Assembly (NCBI GenBank): GCA_032622095.1
Contig: CP136061.1
Coordinates: 119,984,754-120,048,753 of the forward strand
Source: Siphonodentalium dalli
Taxonomy: Eukaryota; Mollusca; Scaphopoda; Gadilida; Siphonodentaliidae
Direction of reading: 5' to 3'
Length of the DNA: 64,000 bases
The position numbers and the translations under genes are program-made. Below, in pieces: positions 12,411 through 24,300 of this stretch (its first letter is position 1; every line of letters begins with the position of its first letter). Below the pieces are notes generated by a model. That model was not told the DNA's origin. It saw only the letters and a list, made by a program, of their open reading frames with translations, and did not search any database.

Positions 12411-12675
12411 CACGGTACGACATTCATTTAGCCGCGGTTACGCGGAGAAGAAATCACATTTGCGAAACTTCAACATCACTGAAGTATTTTCAGCCAAATT
12501 TCTCGGAAGATTTCAGGAAATCTGAGATTGAATTTGCAGATAGTTTTCTTTCCAAAGAGGTGGTATTCAATTAATAAAACTCTAAATTGGAAGTGTAGGG
12601 CCTCCACGATTAGATTTTTCCATAAACTTTAGAGATATTAGAAGTTATCGCAAAGAATTTCCAATAACCACTTAC

Positions 12676-12752
12676 CTTCAGTCTTGGCAGTAAAACTGGG
12701 CAGTCAGTCAGTGGAAGAAGTACCGCGTCTCGTAATCTGACCGGAGTGAAGT
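12676..12752 (-). other. Putative non-coding first exon (5' UTR)
   Basis: A consensus donor AAG|GTAAGT lies at 12675-12670 on the minus strand. About 76 bp upstream is an initiator-like TCACTTC with its A at 12752, 35 bp from the first T of a TATA box. The exon has no usable ATG. The next supported minus-strand exon (5471) starts with a 3' splice site one base before its ATG, so this exon fits as the 5' UTR of the dermatopontin-like gene. The link across a 7-kb intron is inference. Confidence 0.4.
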
Positions 12753-12780
12753 GAATGGAAAACGGACGATTGACCACACG

Positions 12781-12788
12781 TTATATAT
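12781..12788 (-). promoter_or_regulatory. TATA box of a putative minus-strand promoter
   Basis: On the minus strand the sequence reads GCATATATAACG. It is followed 35 bp downstream by an initiator match and then the short donor-terminated exon ending at 12676. A TATA core promoter would suit a secreted-protein gene with regulated expression. Confidence 0.4.
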
Positions 12789-13367
12789 GCAGCGCGAACT
12801 GGTTTCAAGACAGCGAATAGAACCCAGAATCTCGGGATTGTCAAGTGATCGTTCACGGGTTGGTGGATATGTGTCAACGCTCAGCAGTTGCGCACGAAGC
12901 CGGAAAAACCTTTCAATAATATCTGAGTGTGATTGGCACGAATCCATGCAATTGATATTTTGTCTGAACAATCCCAATTACAGGCGCACACAATATTATA
13001 TATTATGATGTTCGAACAATACAGTGTCGTCCGTGGTAATGGTTAAGGGGGTGGGCATTGACTGGAAAAATAAATGCGGTCAACCCGTACCTAGCTCTCG
13101 TGAGGTAGAGCAAATATGACTTATTTCCACACCTGAACGAACTGAGGAAATCGAATTAATGTGTATAACACATTTAAAAACATGTAATTTGTATTTTAAT
13201 ATTGGCAAACCGACCATACCCAATACTGTTAATCCTGTCGTTTTGCAAACACCATAACAGCCATGAATAACATACTTAAAAATATGTATGTTCAAAATCG
13301 TTCGGAATATCCAAACACCTCGAAAATGACAATTCGAGAGAAAAAATAACGGTACTTTCGCTTAAGA

Positions 13368-13770
13368 GGGAGGTCAAGTGACCAATTTTGAATGGGGATT
13401 TCCTTGCAAATCTGCGGAGCAAAAGTTACAGAGTTGCACATACTTCTAAGTATGACTTGATGTGGTATTGAAAACAACAGGTATTTATCTGGCGGGTCCG
13501 CTTGGAATTTGTTCCATTATAATGTTGGTGCGTTTATTTTTGAATTTTATATTGATTTTCCAAATGTAGGTCAAGTGTAATTCCAGAAAACAATTCTATA
13601 AAATATATTTATTGCAAAATTTTATAATTTACCAAGCGGACCCGCCAGATAAATACCTGTTGTTTCCAATACGACATCAAGTCACACTCAGAAGTATGTG
13701 CAACTCTGTAACTTTTGCCCCGCAGATTTGCATGGAAATCCCATTCAAAATTGTTCACTGGACCCCCCCC
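13368..13770. mobile_element. Foldback repeat with about 130-bp arms
   Basis: The arm at 13368-13505 returns inverted at 13638-13770: AGGTATTTATCTGGCGGGTC on one side pairs with its complement on the other, and the match extends outward past ATGACTTGATG to the GTCAAGTGA / TTCACTGGAC ends. The spacer is about 130 bp. It is non-coding and ends in a run of about 15 C. Confidence 0.75.
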
Positions 13771-13939
13771 CCCCCCCAGCACCATAGTAAATTAGCAGGA
13801 CCAGATAATCAGGATGATTTCAGCATTGGTAGCCATGACAAAGTTTTTTAATAACCTGATATATAGGTAACAATCGGCCATGCTTCGTAGCAATGGTACA
13901 TCTTCAGACTGGTGGATTTATTGAAGCGCTAGGACCCTC

Positions 13940-14280
13940 ATGGGAGTGGCGACAGAAGTGAGTTTGGTGTGTGACCCCCCCCCCCCCCCCCCCCCCTACA
14001 CGAACCTTGGGCAAAAAACTGTTGTAAACTTTACACCATATCTCCAACATTTTAGACCATCAGTAGCATATTTTATTTCATATTTAGTCAAAATTTGTGT
14101 CTGAAATTGCCCCCAACCTTAGGGGGTGCCAGGTTGGAAATTTCCATCAGGTGGGAAATTCAAACACAAGAGGGGTGCAACTGGATTATCACGAACCTTG
14201 GATTTATATCTGGTTCCAGGGGTGCAGTTGAAAAGTTCAAGGTGAACACCCCCAACAAAGACCATCTAGCCACGTCCATG
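13940..14280. mobile_element. G-run element, second copy
   Basis: Starts near GAGTGGCGACAG, contains a run of more than 20 C at about 13975-13996, the GGTTGGAAATTTCC segment and a GGGGTGCAGTTG block, and ends CTAGCCACGTCCATG. It matches the layout of the element at 6752-7467. No clear target duplication. Confidence 0.6.
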
Positions 14281-14437
14281 AGGGAATATTGATAATGTTA
14301 AGGAAAAGAGCCGTTAATTTTCTGATGATCAGAACATATCGAGCAAAACCCATTATGTGTAATAAAACTGTAATAAAAAACATATATATTATAACATATT
14401 TAATAAAAATGTTCCATTGATAGAAAACTGCCCTTAA

Positions 14438-14958
14438 AGGCACGGGCGGAGTTCGTTGCAGAAATATTCTTATTTGTTCAAATCGCCAACAAACAGAAGG
14501 AATATTAAAATATATATAGTTTTGTTCATATGCCAAACACAATCAGCGCGTAAATAGTATATTGTCGTCAAGGACGTACGGTGGTGTACGTAAACAAGAG
14601 CCTGCTCGTGTTAGATAAGTTTTGCTTCTGTTTACATAACACAGCGCAATTCTATTGGTTAATCACACACAAATTATATAACGCTCTTTATTATTTCCAT
14701 ATCAGGAAAACAGTAACAAATAACGCTCTTTATGTTTACCATATCCTGATCTAAACAAAAGCCAGGTTCTGTAACGTTTTTTGCTTTTGTTTACATAACA
14801 AAGGAAAAACATTTGACAATAACATACTGTTTATGCCATATTTCTGATTGGTATAAGAACAAGCACTGTCTATATTTTATTATTATTTCTGTTTATGGTG
14901 GTTTTTGACGGAGATGAATATTTTAACAGCATACCCACCGCCAACGCCGACCGTATCT
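14438..14958. mobile_element. TTAA-flanked MITE, family 1, copy B
   Basis: 521 bp between TTAA at 14434-14437 and TTAA at 14959-14962. The ends (AGGCACGGGCGGAG and CCGACCGTATCT) and the whole interior match the copy at 4544-5036, with scattered substitutions and small indels. Both copies contain two AACGCTCTTT motifs. Confidence 0.8.
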
Positions 14959-15098
14959 TTAACCAAGATGGCTATTTGTTTGTCGTTGTGCAAACACCAG
15001 AGCTGCCATGATTAAAATATCAAAATATATAAGTTCATGAATATGTCATACACTACATACAGACCCTGTTTTTCTCTCAAATTACTCGGATTAGTTAA

Positions 15099-15514
15099 AG
15101 GTATTCAATCCGATCAGACCCTAATAAATTAATATTTCTTTGGCTTCGGGGGTAAAAAATATTTGATTCGAGTCGAGTAACCTACCCATCAACGCTCAGA
15201 GTGATCGGATATAAATTTTTGAAGTTTTGTTATTTCTATTGATTGTGGCCCAGAAACACGCCGTCAAAAGGATGGTCTCGGTCAAAATTGCGTTATTATT
15301 ACCACTTTATTTTAGAGTTATCAATCTTCGTCCGTTTGAATAAGTGTTTCTGGGGCAATTATTTGTACACATCTCGAGAAATAACAAATATCAAAAATCA
15401 ATATCTGATCACTCTGAGCTTTGATGGGTGGGTTCCTCGACTCGAATCAAATATTTTTTACCCCTGAACCCAAAGAAATAGTAATTTAGGGGTGCTTAAT
15501 CGGATTGAGCACCT
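15099..15514. mobile_element. TTAA-flanked foldback MITE, family 2, copy A
   Basis: 416 bp between TTAA at 15095-15098 and 15515-15518. It is a long palindrome: ends AGGTATTCAATCCGAT and ATCGGATTGAGCACCT, and inner matches such as ATTTGATTCGAGTCGAG against its complement. A second copy, also exactly 416 bp, lies at 36327-36742. Confidence 0.85.
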
Positions 15515-15594
15515 TTAAACACTGCGAAAAATGACGAGTTTATAGAAACAATAAAGAAACTTTTTCTAAACAGCGTCACTCAGTCCCACGACTA

Positions 15595-15755
15595 CACCAG
15601 CATCATAGCATGATTCACCAGCATCATAGCAAATTAGCAGGATTCACCCGCATCATTGAAAATTAGCAGGATTGACCAACATCATAGCAAATTAGCAGGA
15701 TTCCATCAGCATCATAGCAAATTAGCAGGATTCCCCAGCATCATAGAAAATTAGT
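15595..15755. repeat. 29-30 bp minisatellite, about 5-6 units
   Basis: The repeating unit contains CAGCATCATAGCAAATTAGC followed by AGGATTC, with the first units shortened. A single related unit lies at 13777-13800 beside another C-run. It is a non-coding tandem repeat. It is not a CRISPR array, because the units abut without spacers. Confidence 0.85.
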
Positions 15756-15805
15756 ACATGTATAACATATTTAAAATCCGCTTTGGGGAAACTTTGTTAT
15801 CCAAG

Positions 15806-16039
15806 ATGGCGTCAAACATGTTGGCAACTCAACAAAAAACAACATGTCCACAGTTTATAACACCGGATAAGTTGATAACACAATGTTTTGGAGCTTCCTC
15901 TTTCAAATGGTTTATAATAGAAAACTTAATCAGATTTCGCGAAGCGAAATCTGAAAGTTTTCATGACGGTAACGCGCATGAGATCCGTATACCTATGAAG
16001 CTGTATTATTGTGTTCTATATATAGTTCACGTTACCTGA
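15806..16039 (+). CDS. Open frame of 77 codons, unknown, doubtful
   Basis: Starts at an ATG in a good eukaryotic context (AAGATGG), reading MASNMLATQQKTTCPQF, and ends at 16039. It has no domain I recognise. A 23-bp palindrome (CAGATTTCGC / GCGAAATCTG) lies inside it at about 15941-15963. It sits just upstream of a promoter-like segment. It may be a chance frame. Confidence 0.15.
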   Translation: MASNMLATQQKTTCPQFITPDKLITQCFGASSFKWFIIENLIRFREAKSESFHDGNAHEIRIPMKLYYCVLYIVHVT

Positions 16040-16059
16040 GAATAGTATCAGAGCACGCG

Positions 16060-16260
16060 CTTAACGTAACGTAAAGTGGCGCTCTCTTAAATGAAAGGCG
16101 CAATAAAAACGATTTTCCTATTGGTCAGATTATCTATCTTAACCAATCATATTTGACGTTGCATAGACATGGTTGTTGCTAAGCCTTGTAGTTCAAATAC
16201 AGAACTCACCACCTCGGCGTTAGTATTTCCACAAATTACCTATTATCACACAACAAAAGG
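16060..16260 (+). promoter_or_regulatory. Promoter-like segment with CCAAT boxes
   Basis: Contains ATTGGTC (an inverted CCAAT) near 16121, AACCAATC near 16141, and a TTGACGTTG element near 16152, followed by a candidate first exon with ATG and donor. Paired CCAAT boxes of opposite orientation suit an NF-Y-dependent, TATA-less promoter. There is no direct proof of transcription. Confidence 0.3.
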
Positions 16261-16265
16261 ATGAG

Positions 16266-16287
16266 ATGAAAACTATATACATAGAAG
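16266..16287 (+). CDS. Candidate start exon, unknown gene
   Basis: ATG at 16266 gives Met-Lys-Thr-Ile-Tyr-Ile-Glu and then a strong donor, GAAG|GTGAGT, at 16288. A 2-codon upstream ATG frame precedes it at 16261. It lies directly downstream of the CCAAT-containing segment. No following exon was found on this strand, so this rests on the promoter, start and donor arrangement alone. Confidence 0.25.
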
Positions 16288-16289
16288 GT

Positions 16290-17065
16290 GAGTGATCTAA
16301 ATAAAAAATTGTACTTCATATATTGTTTCGGACCGAAAAATGTCACCAAAACACTTCATTTACTGTGATTTGAGACTTCCGTTGTTTGAGTCTGACTTGG
16401 TCAGGTTTGTGTTTGAAACTGACAGTTTCAAACTCTGAGTCTTTGTTATTGCCGTTCGTGTTTCAATGAATGATTAACTGAAAGTTAACTTGGCAAGATA
16501 ACTAGATCATAGGTGCCATCAACTGAATGAATTTAATCGCAAAAGTGCGTCTAATTTATCAATTCTCAGCAGTCTCTGTTCCAACTCCAAAGCTTAACAA
16601 CAGTTGTCATTAGCGAAGACCGGAAAAAAAATCTAAACACATTTCCGGTTATTCCAACAAGGTGAAGGACAATGTCAGGACAATTCTCAAAACAAAAATT
16701 AAAATCCTTGAAATTGAAATGAAAATAGGCTTCATCTTGGACGTGAGGAATTATTCTGACTTCGTCTTTTCAATGTGGATTTAGCGGGCGTTAGTTCAAA
16801 ATTATCTGATTCTAATTAATGGCCAGATTTCTGGTGAACAGGTGAATACCGTGAATCGTATCAGATCACATTTACCAGTTTACACTAGTCACAACGTGAA
16901 TTCAAGGATTGTACTATTTGTATATACATTCCGCTTTGTTTAATTTGAATGTGAATACTACTAGTGCTAGTTTTGTGAAAGTAACATAAATAGGTTACAT
17001 AAATACACGGAGACACACTTGTCCCAAACGACATACATGTATCAACACAAGTAGGAAGAAGTAAG
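16290..17065. other. No feature recognised
   Basis: Sequence after the candidate exon at 16266. AT-rich, no convincing exon or repeat boundary seen. Confidence 0.35.
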
Positions 17066-18556
17066 ATGGATGCTGACTGTTTATGTCTAGATCATGCCAT
17101 GATTCATGAATCTCTACTGAGGCTAGAACGCCGTAGAGATCATATTCCACCTTTACAATTCCCAGGATTTTGTTTTAAGTTTTGACAGGGAACCTTATAA
17201 AGTAACGCGGGGAATGTACTTCTTTGTTCATACCTGTTGCTTAATGATTTATTCATCGGTAAGTGAAGTTCCCAGCTCGAGATTATATTATTTACGTGAC
17301 TTTTGAGACCCGATTCCGCGATAAATATTTATTTTATTCCCTGTCACGAAAATTATTGTCGTAAGGCCAAAGTAAAAAATATACTATGTTTCCGCACATC
17401 GACCGACCCTAAAAATAACCCGCCGACCCTAAACTTTTTATTGATATTTTGAGGAAAAAGTCAAAATTTTCTAAAATTTACTGTTTTTTACCACTAATGC
17501 TCATAAATATTGATGACCTTTAGTGTGCAAAACACATGGTTTCTAACATATCCCTGTGAACAGTTACCATGAATTGACGGCTGTCTCAAAGGCCCCAGGT
17601 GTGTGATGGGTTGTGGATTGATGGGCATACATTTTGCAATTTTAATTTCCTGAGAGTGTATCTCAGACTATCTCCTGCCTGCTTTTACAGTGCTTTATGT
17701 CTTGTTTGGGACTTATGGAACACTATCAACAGACATCGTGGGTGTATATATACATGTATAGAGGTTATCACCACATATGTTAGGGGTATAGCTACTGTCT
17801 CCAAAAACCAGGCATGCTCGGTCACGGTGTATGTACTGGCCTACTGGGTACCCCCAGACAATGGGATGTAGTCGTCACAAGTACAGTACAGTACCGTACA
17901 GCATATATAATGGCGGTATTATTGGTAAAATTCTTATAAAAAGTTAGTGACATCAATTTCCTACCAAGTTTATAGCCAAATTTATGAAAATGTGCTACAT
18001 GTACATGTCATGTATGTGAATAATAAAAAACACACCAAAGCATGAAATTTGATTTTTTTATCAACCTTAATGTATATTTCCAGTTTCCACTGTGTTGATC
18101 AAGTAATACTTTCCCCACAACACGGGTTGGCATTTTATGTCACTTCGGTCGATCGATGTAGTTCAATATTTCTGCAGCTGGATAAAAAATATCGAAATAA
18201 AATTAAAAACAAAAATTTCCCTACATACCTACCCTAATTTTTTCGCTCTGTTACCGGAAACATACAATCTTTTTTCTTTGGCCTAAGCGACATAATGCAA
18301 AAGCAATTCTGTAATATCGAGCTGGGAACTTCACGTACCGATGAATAAATCATTAAGCCACAGGTACGTACATGTATGAACAAAGAAGTACATTCCCCAT
18401 GTTATTTTTTTTTACTTTATACGCTTCCCTGTCAAAACTTAAAAAAAGTTCCCGGGTTTTGTACAGGTGGAATATGATCTCTACGGGCGTCAGCATTAGT
18501 AGAGATTCATGGCATGGTCTAGTTTATGTCATGATGACATGTAAATCCTACCACAC
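17066..18556. mobile_element. Element of about 1.5 kb with 300-350 bp inverted repeats
   Basis: The left arm (about 17066-17430) and right arm (about 18225-18556) are inverted copies. For example GATTTATTCATCGGTAAGTG at the left pairs with the complement at 18329-18350, and AGAGATCATATTCCACC with its complement near 18470. The interior of about 800 bp includes a 90-codon plus-strand frame that resembles no transposase. The exact ends and target duplication are unclear. Confidence 0.65.
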
Positions 18557-20200
18557 AGTGGCGATCTCTATTTGTGGAACTTTTGGACAAATTGCATGCT
18601 GCTTCGGGGAAGGTTGTGCAAACTTACTGTAATTTCTACATTTCAGTCCGTTTATACCTATAATTCAAGTTATTTGAAATGTGTTTTGCTGCGTACATGC
18701 AATGCATATTCTGAACTGATAGTGTGCCTTTTTTTTGGAACTTCTCCGGGTACCAAATTCATTTGTTACAGAGTGTTTATTTTAGCTTAGGCATGGAATA
18801 GGATGCTATTATAAATGAGAAACAAAATTATCATTATACGAGGTCACCATTCGTCACCATTCGATATGCATATAATATCATATCATGAGCACAAATAGTG
18901 CTATCAAGTACCAATCACTGTAGCAGAAGTGTACATGCAATATCCAGTTCATTGAATGAATCATGAGTATAGCCTGGTTGAAATACTACTGTGTGGCGAG
19001 TCACACTCGTCTTCGGCCTATTGAGGCCATGTATGCATGGTGTTATGAACGGTTTGTATTGTGAATGGGTTAAATTATCTGCTCGTAAACCCTCACAGTA
19101 GACAATTTTATACCAGGTTCTATTCAGTATTCAGAAATAGCTCGCAATGGAAATTTGCATGGTACATATTTTGTTAAGATTTTTTGGTCAAAGGTGGTAG
19201 CCGGATATTTGGTTTAAATAACCATCAGTGGCAGTGCTTTGGTTTGTTTTGCCATCAGTCTGTCTGGATCACTTTATGTTTTACTTTTACAAACATATTT
19301 CAGAGTTAATAAATGGCTGATATATAGAGTCCTGACGAATCTTCCAAAATGAGGACTTAGCCCACCAGATGTACACAAGTACAATGAACCTAAATGCCTG
19401 ACTTAAATAACTAATAGTTGTATTAAATGCTATTTCTAAATCATGTATATGAACCCCATGTTATGTAAACAAACAGTATGTATGAGATAACCAAAACACT
19501 AATCGCCAGATATACCCCATGCATTAAGTGAACTTTGGTTAGAAATTCCACCAAATTGTTTATAACGTATCAGTATAGCGCTAGCTAACCCTCACCTTTC
19601 AAGATATCGGTGTTGAATGAGTCACTGCGAATAAGTCTCTTAAACACATTTCCTCGGTGTTGTTCTTATTGCTCACTCTCTATGTGCTGTATATAAACAA
19701 ACGCTCGACTCACACAATGTGTGTTTTGAGGATAATATGGCATTCATACTATCATACATGTAGTATTATTATACTATTATAGTATAATATTAGTATATTC
19801 TTTACAACATAGAGGGTCAGGGTATTATAATTTAGTAACTGGTATTCCTAAATTATAACCTATAACGAAGGCCATCCATGTCTTAACCAATAATGTCCAA
19901 ATGATATGTATGCTTTCAGTAACAGTGCGTGGAACATACCGGTACATTCAATTGTTAATTTGTTATATACCGGTACATGTCTGTGAAATATAAATACACG
20001 GCACCATTGAAACCGGATTTAAACCGGCACATGCGACTTGAGAATATACTTCAATGTATCAACCTGTGCGGGTACAATTATTATTCATCTAATCTAATTG
20101 TATATTTACATATCATGGCCTTGGATGGAGTAAGTTTTCGAATAACGTAGTACGTTCTTATCATATTATGGCATATATTTTATATAAAGTAATCTGGGGG
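18557..20200. other. No gene; AT-rich and microsatellite-like sequence
   Basis: A short AT/TA-rich palindromic stretch occurs near 19750-19800. A possible mini-exon (ATGGCCTTGGATGGA before GTAAGT) at 20115-20130 is too short to support. Otherwise nothing is recognised. Confidence 0.35.
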
Positions 20201-20202
20201 TT

Positions 20203-20910
20203 CGAAAATTAAGTGGGCCTTTAATCTATATTGTAAACTATTCTTCGCGTCTTATTCTTGTTATGTACTATACATCCGGACGCCTTGTGCAAGCAGTCTA
20301 ATTATATTGATATGCGAAACAACCGACGTCATTGATAACTTAATTTCCAATATATATTCTGTTCGGGAATGCTGTATTATGACCTACTTATATAATGGCG
20401 TTGTTTTGCCATTATGATCCTTTTATTCCACACCCATTGACGTGAGTCACATGTATTCAACGGAATCCCAGCCATTGAATACATATTAGTGTATACATCT
20501 AGTGGAATACAAGTCGGAACTATTCTTGTTGACGTTGTCGCCAAGAGAGATGACGTACATTACGTCGATCATCCGCTTCCGGTGACCCCCCCCCCCCCCC
20601 ATAATTACTGGTTATTTTTCAGACTTAAAATCACAATAAAGTTAGCTGTGGTAACAATGAAGGTGACATTCGTGGATTGAACTTATCTGACTGAACGGTG
20701 TAGAATAAATACAGAACACAACTTGTATCATAGAAAATTAAGTGGGCCTTTAATCTATATTGTAAACTATTCTTCGTGTCTTATTCTTGTTATATACTAC
20801 ATCCGGACGCCTTATGCAAGCAGTCTAATTATATTGATATGCGAAACAACCGACGTCATTGATTTCCAATTTATATTCTGTTCGGGAATGCTGTATTATG
20901 ACCTACTGGT
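20203..20910. repeat. Direct repeat of about 185 bp, spacing about 540 bp
   Basis: The segment from AAAATTAAGTGGGCCTTTAA to ATTATGACCTACT occurs at about 20206-20387 and again at about 20737-20906, with a few substitutions and small deletions. The unique part between the copies holds a C-run at 20586-20600. Confidence 0.85.
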
Positions 20911-21059
20911 ATCAAGTCTACTCAGGCATGTTGAGTACCACGAGCCATGCCATCACAATGACACCAGTTTTGAGCGAACAATTTATAACAAGAAAACTAA
21001 GATGTATGCATCAGGTCGCCCGTGAACTATCTACCATAGAATTGTTGTAGCTATCGATT

Positions 21060-21845
21060 ATACATTTTGGAACACCTGTCTGTATGTATGTGTGTATGTA
21101 TGAATGCATGTGTGTATGTGTTATAGACTCTAACACTGCTCGACCGATCCGACTCGGATTTGCTATTTAACGTGTCAACTTGACCTCGCTCATAGGCATG
21201 TTTCTGGACCTTGACCGATCCGACTAAAAATTTGTGTGTAGGACTACTTCGATCCCGGGATCAATATGGACGGGTCCAATTTCACGTGGGACCATGTCCT
21301 CGAACGTGCTGATATAGGCATGTTTCTGGACCAATTGAACAATAGTTTGGCCAGACGCTGTATATACTGGGTACTGTCCAGATGGAGGCGATCACAAAAA
21401 AATCCCTAAATAGCCCGAACGAAGTCGAGTACATCAGCTAGTCTAATATATATTTTGGACATTTGTCTGTCTGTTTGTCTGTTAGCTATGGCCGGGAAAA
21501 CTGCCCGACAGATTTGACGAAATTTAATACCTAGGGGAAATTATTTCCAGGGAGTATTTTGGACGGGTCAAATCTTGATCCCGACCTGACTTTGACATTC
21601 AAAAAGATCAATTCAAGATCAAATCTGGTAAAACGGAAGGATTTCAACGAAATTTGATACCTACCGTTACTTTTGTCCCAGGAGTGTTTCGGATGGGTCA
21701 AATCATGACCCGACCTGATCTTGACATTCAAAATTGTCAATTCAAGTTCAAATCGGGTAAAGCCGGGCGGATTTCGACGGGTACTTTTGTCGGGCACTTT
21801 TGTCCGGGGATTGTTTTGGACCACAGTGGTGCAAGATCGGTGGAG
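21060..21845. repeat. Repeat-rich block with TGTCTGTTTGTCTG head and internal 130-bp tandem repeat
   Basis: Two related heads, TTTTGGAACACCTGTCTG (21066) and TTTTGGACATTTGTCTGTC (21453), each start a segment. The second is followed by two imperfect tandem units of about 130 bp (21515-21645 and 21646-21780) sharing TTGACATTCAAAA and GGATTTC-ACGAAATTTGATACC. The long minus-strand open frame here (127 codons) follows these tandem units and is not a gene. Confidence 0.55.
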
Positions 21846-22556
21846 AAAATAATTGTTGTTGTTGTAACTGGGGGCCTGAAAGCCTGAACACATCTGTAAT
21901 CGATTAAACGGCATCTCTGGACAACACTTTCAGTACAAGATTCATATTGGGTCCCATTCAGATCAATTCGTAAATGTTTGTAATGTCATTATCAAAAATA
22001 TGTATTTTTTCAACCATAAACGTGTTTGGGGGAGGGGTAGCTAAAATCCAATATCTCGCAAACCGTTCAAATTTTTTGTTAACTTCTTTCTTCATATGCT
22101 TGACAGATAAATACTACACCATATGGACTATATATTTCAATATTATTGCAATATCCGTTTGAATGATAATGTTCGAAAAATTAAAAAAAATTGAAAGAGC
22201 GATTTTTCAACAAAAAATAAATATTTCGGCTCCAAATGGCACGAAAATCAAAAAATATAACCAACACTTCTTGCATATCAGGTACAGATATGGTATGCTG
22301 TAGTCATTTTAACGCCTACAATGTGGGCTAATAACTTAGGACATAGCCGCAGGGCTCACTTTACCAAAATCGTTAATTTCTGGGAAAAGTCACTGGTGGG
22401 TATCGTTCATCGCCAATTTCAGAATAGCCACCACCATTTCCGTTATTTTTCACTATCATTTTCGTCTACAGTATATATTTCTCCTTCAAAAAAAGTTGGT
22501 TTTAACTTGTTCTACCGTGGGTAGGTGTACCCGACCACTTTTGGCGTTTGGCCGCT
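21845..22556 (+). repeat. Dispersed repeat family D, copy 1
   Basis: Begins near AATTGTTGTTGTTGTAACTG and runs through GACATAGCCGCAGGGCTC to CGTTTGGCCGCTG. Nearly the same sequence recurs at 30324-30943 (same strand) and at 26013-26500 (opposite strand), with a diverged partial copy at 29955-30245. Copies 1 and 2 flank the glycosyltransferase gene in opposite orientation. Confidence 0.8.
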
Positions 22557-23409
22557 GTACTAATTTGAATGGAGTTTTTAGAAAATTTCTCCAGACTTAC
22601 AATTTGTATTCTATACCGACTGTAACGTTTTAATTATATAAAACAATGTTATAATATGCACATGGCGTGAATCCGATTAGCTCAACAGCACCGAATAAAA
22701 ATCCCAAATTAAAAGAGGTATGGTCATCATAATTTTTATCTCTAAAAAATAGTACCAATTAAAGTTTAAACACGTGGTTTCGGAGGTCGCCATCAGAATA
22801 CAGATATAGTCTATAAATAACCCAAAGCTTCCGGCTTTGGTTCGTTATAAGTATACTAGATTGAACAAATTGTAAAGGAATTAACAAAATATTGTTGAAG
22901 AAAATCAACTTATGGCCCTTTGAATCCTTATATTAGTCTTAAACGGACATGGCTCATTCGACCCTCCAAATTTTGTCTACGTAATTTGGAGGAACGGATA
23001 CGATACGTCGATAAATACACGAAATATTGATATGCCGGCTTCATATGTTTTGAAAAACACTTGCCATAGTCACAGCCATTTTCCAGCCGTTTTCATTGTT
23101 TCGCCCGAAGTCAGACAAACGCTCTTTAATGCTACCATATCAGGAATAGAATAACACGAAACGCTCTCTTCTGTTCCATGTCATGCTAATGTTTACGGTT
23201 TGTTTGGGACCCAAACACATTTTTCATAGTTGCACGTTTCATGACTTCAATGGGTCTTTTTGGTTTACAGAATGCTCGTAGAAAGGTAGTTAAGATATTT
23301 ATCGACCTATTGCGATACCGGGAACAATTCAAAGCGAATAATATCATTTGTATTTTGGAGCGCAAACCGCCATGTGGGTTTAACTTGTTTCCAAAAATGC
23401 CATTTTGAT
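22557..23409. other. No supported exon
   Basis: Sequence downstream of the glycosyltransferase exon. Later exons of that gene should lie on this strand, but none of the expected motifs (Ser-Pro-Asp-Glu, Gly-Ser-Ala-Tyr) was found. Two AACGCTCT motifs occur at 23118 and near 23160. Confidence 0.3.
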
Positions 23410-24300
23410 GCATTTTTTCATTCTAGATAGTTTTGGGGGATAAATAGAACATGGGGCATAACAGAAACAAAATCAACCGGTGTTTTTATGTGTAAAAATA
23501 TTTGAATTTTCCTTCCACAACATTTTAGTATTGAAAAAATTAGCCTTAAATTGGTTATCCCATCGTATGTCACTTGATTTCACTCATTTTTCAGGAAACT
23601 GACTCCAAATTTGAACGCTGGCATAGAGGTAGGTGAAATGATAAAATGCAATCATATCACCAAATTATAGCCATTTGAGACACATTGTTGTTTTCTTCCA
23701 GTCTGTATATTCTTGTTGCGTTATAAAACAGCTTAATACGTTACAGGGAGTTTATTTAAAATTGTATGGCCATGTATAAAATTGTATAAAAACAATCCCA
23801 AAATGCCAATTTTACATTCCACTGCCAAATTGCGACAAAATAGATTATAGCTCTGTCAATGAACATAAACAAAGGAAGTGATAAATTATGTATGAATGAA
23901 CAATGTTTGCAGAAAGCTGTTAATAGTAAAGTTTTATGCATCAAGATGTATGTTTTGATTGTTTTCAGTTTTTGTTCATATCAACAAAAATTGAAAACAT
24001 ACATCTTGATGCAGCCTTTCCCCTACACCATTTTTCTGCCGTTCAAATTTGGAGTAAGTTTCCCGAATGATGGGTGAAATCGAGTGACATTCATTGGTAT
24101 AACCATTGCAATGCTATTTTCTCAACAAAATAATTATTTAGGAGGAAAGATCAAATAACTTTTTTCATTTTTCTGAATATACACAAAAACCTTTAATAAT
24201 TGACAAAAACGCCCCACAATAGCACTTTTGGAAAAGAGGCTAGACTAAGAGTTCATATGGCCATAATTAAATTTTCTTCACCAATGTATTTGCAAAGACC
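23410..24300. repeat. Inverted repeat of about 200-250 bp arms with central hairpin
   Basis: The left arm around 23570-23650 (TTGATTTCACTC, then CTCCAAATTTGAACG) pairs with the right arm around 24020-24090 (CGTTCAAATTTGGAG, then GGGTGAAATCGAGTGACA). The homology extends outward to about 23420 and 24230. At the centre, TGCATCAAGATGTATGTTTT (from 23937) is followed by its complement ending at 24013. Probably a foldback element in the intron of the glycosyltransferase gene. Confidence 0.6.

Noticed and set aside
15595-15755. Possible CRISPR-like array
   Set aside because: Units are directly abutting with no spacers and the setting is a eukaryotic genome; it is a minisatellite. The same applies to the 27.1-29.7 kb array.
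21531-21914. 127-codon minus-strand open frame
   Set aside because: It spans two imperfect tandem DNA units and a repeat head; the apparent protein repeats follow the DNA repeat.
23186-23413. FGNKLNP on the minus strand as a possible last exon of the branching enzyme (family has Leu-Phe-Ala-Asn-Lys-Phe)
   Set aside because: No splice site fits well, the middle exons are missing, and the rest of the frame does not match the family C-terminus.
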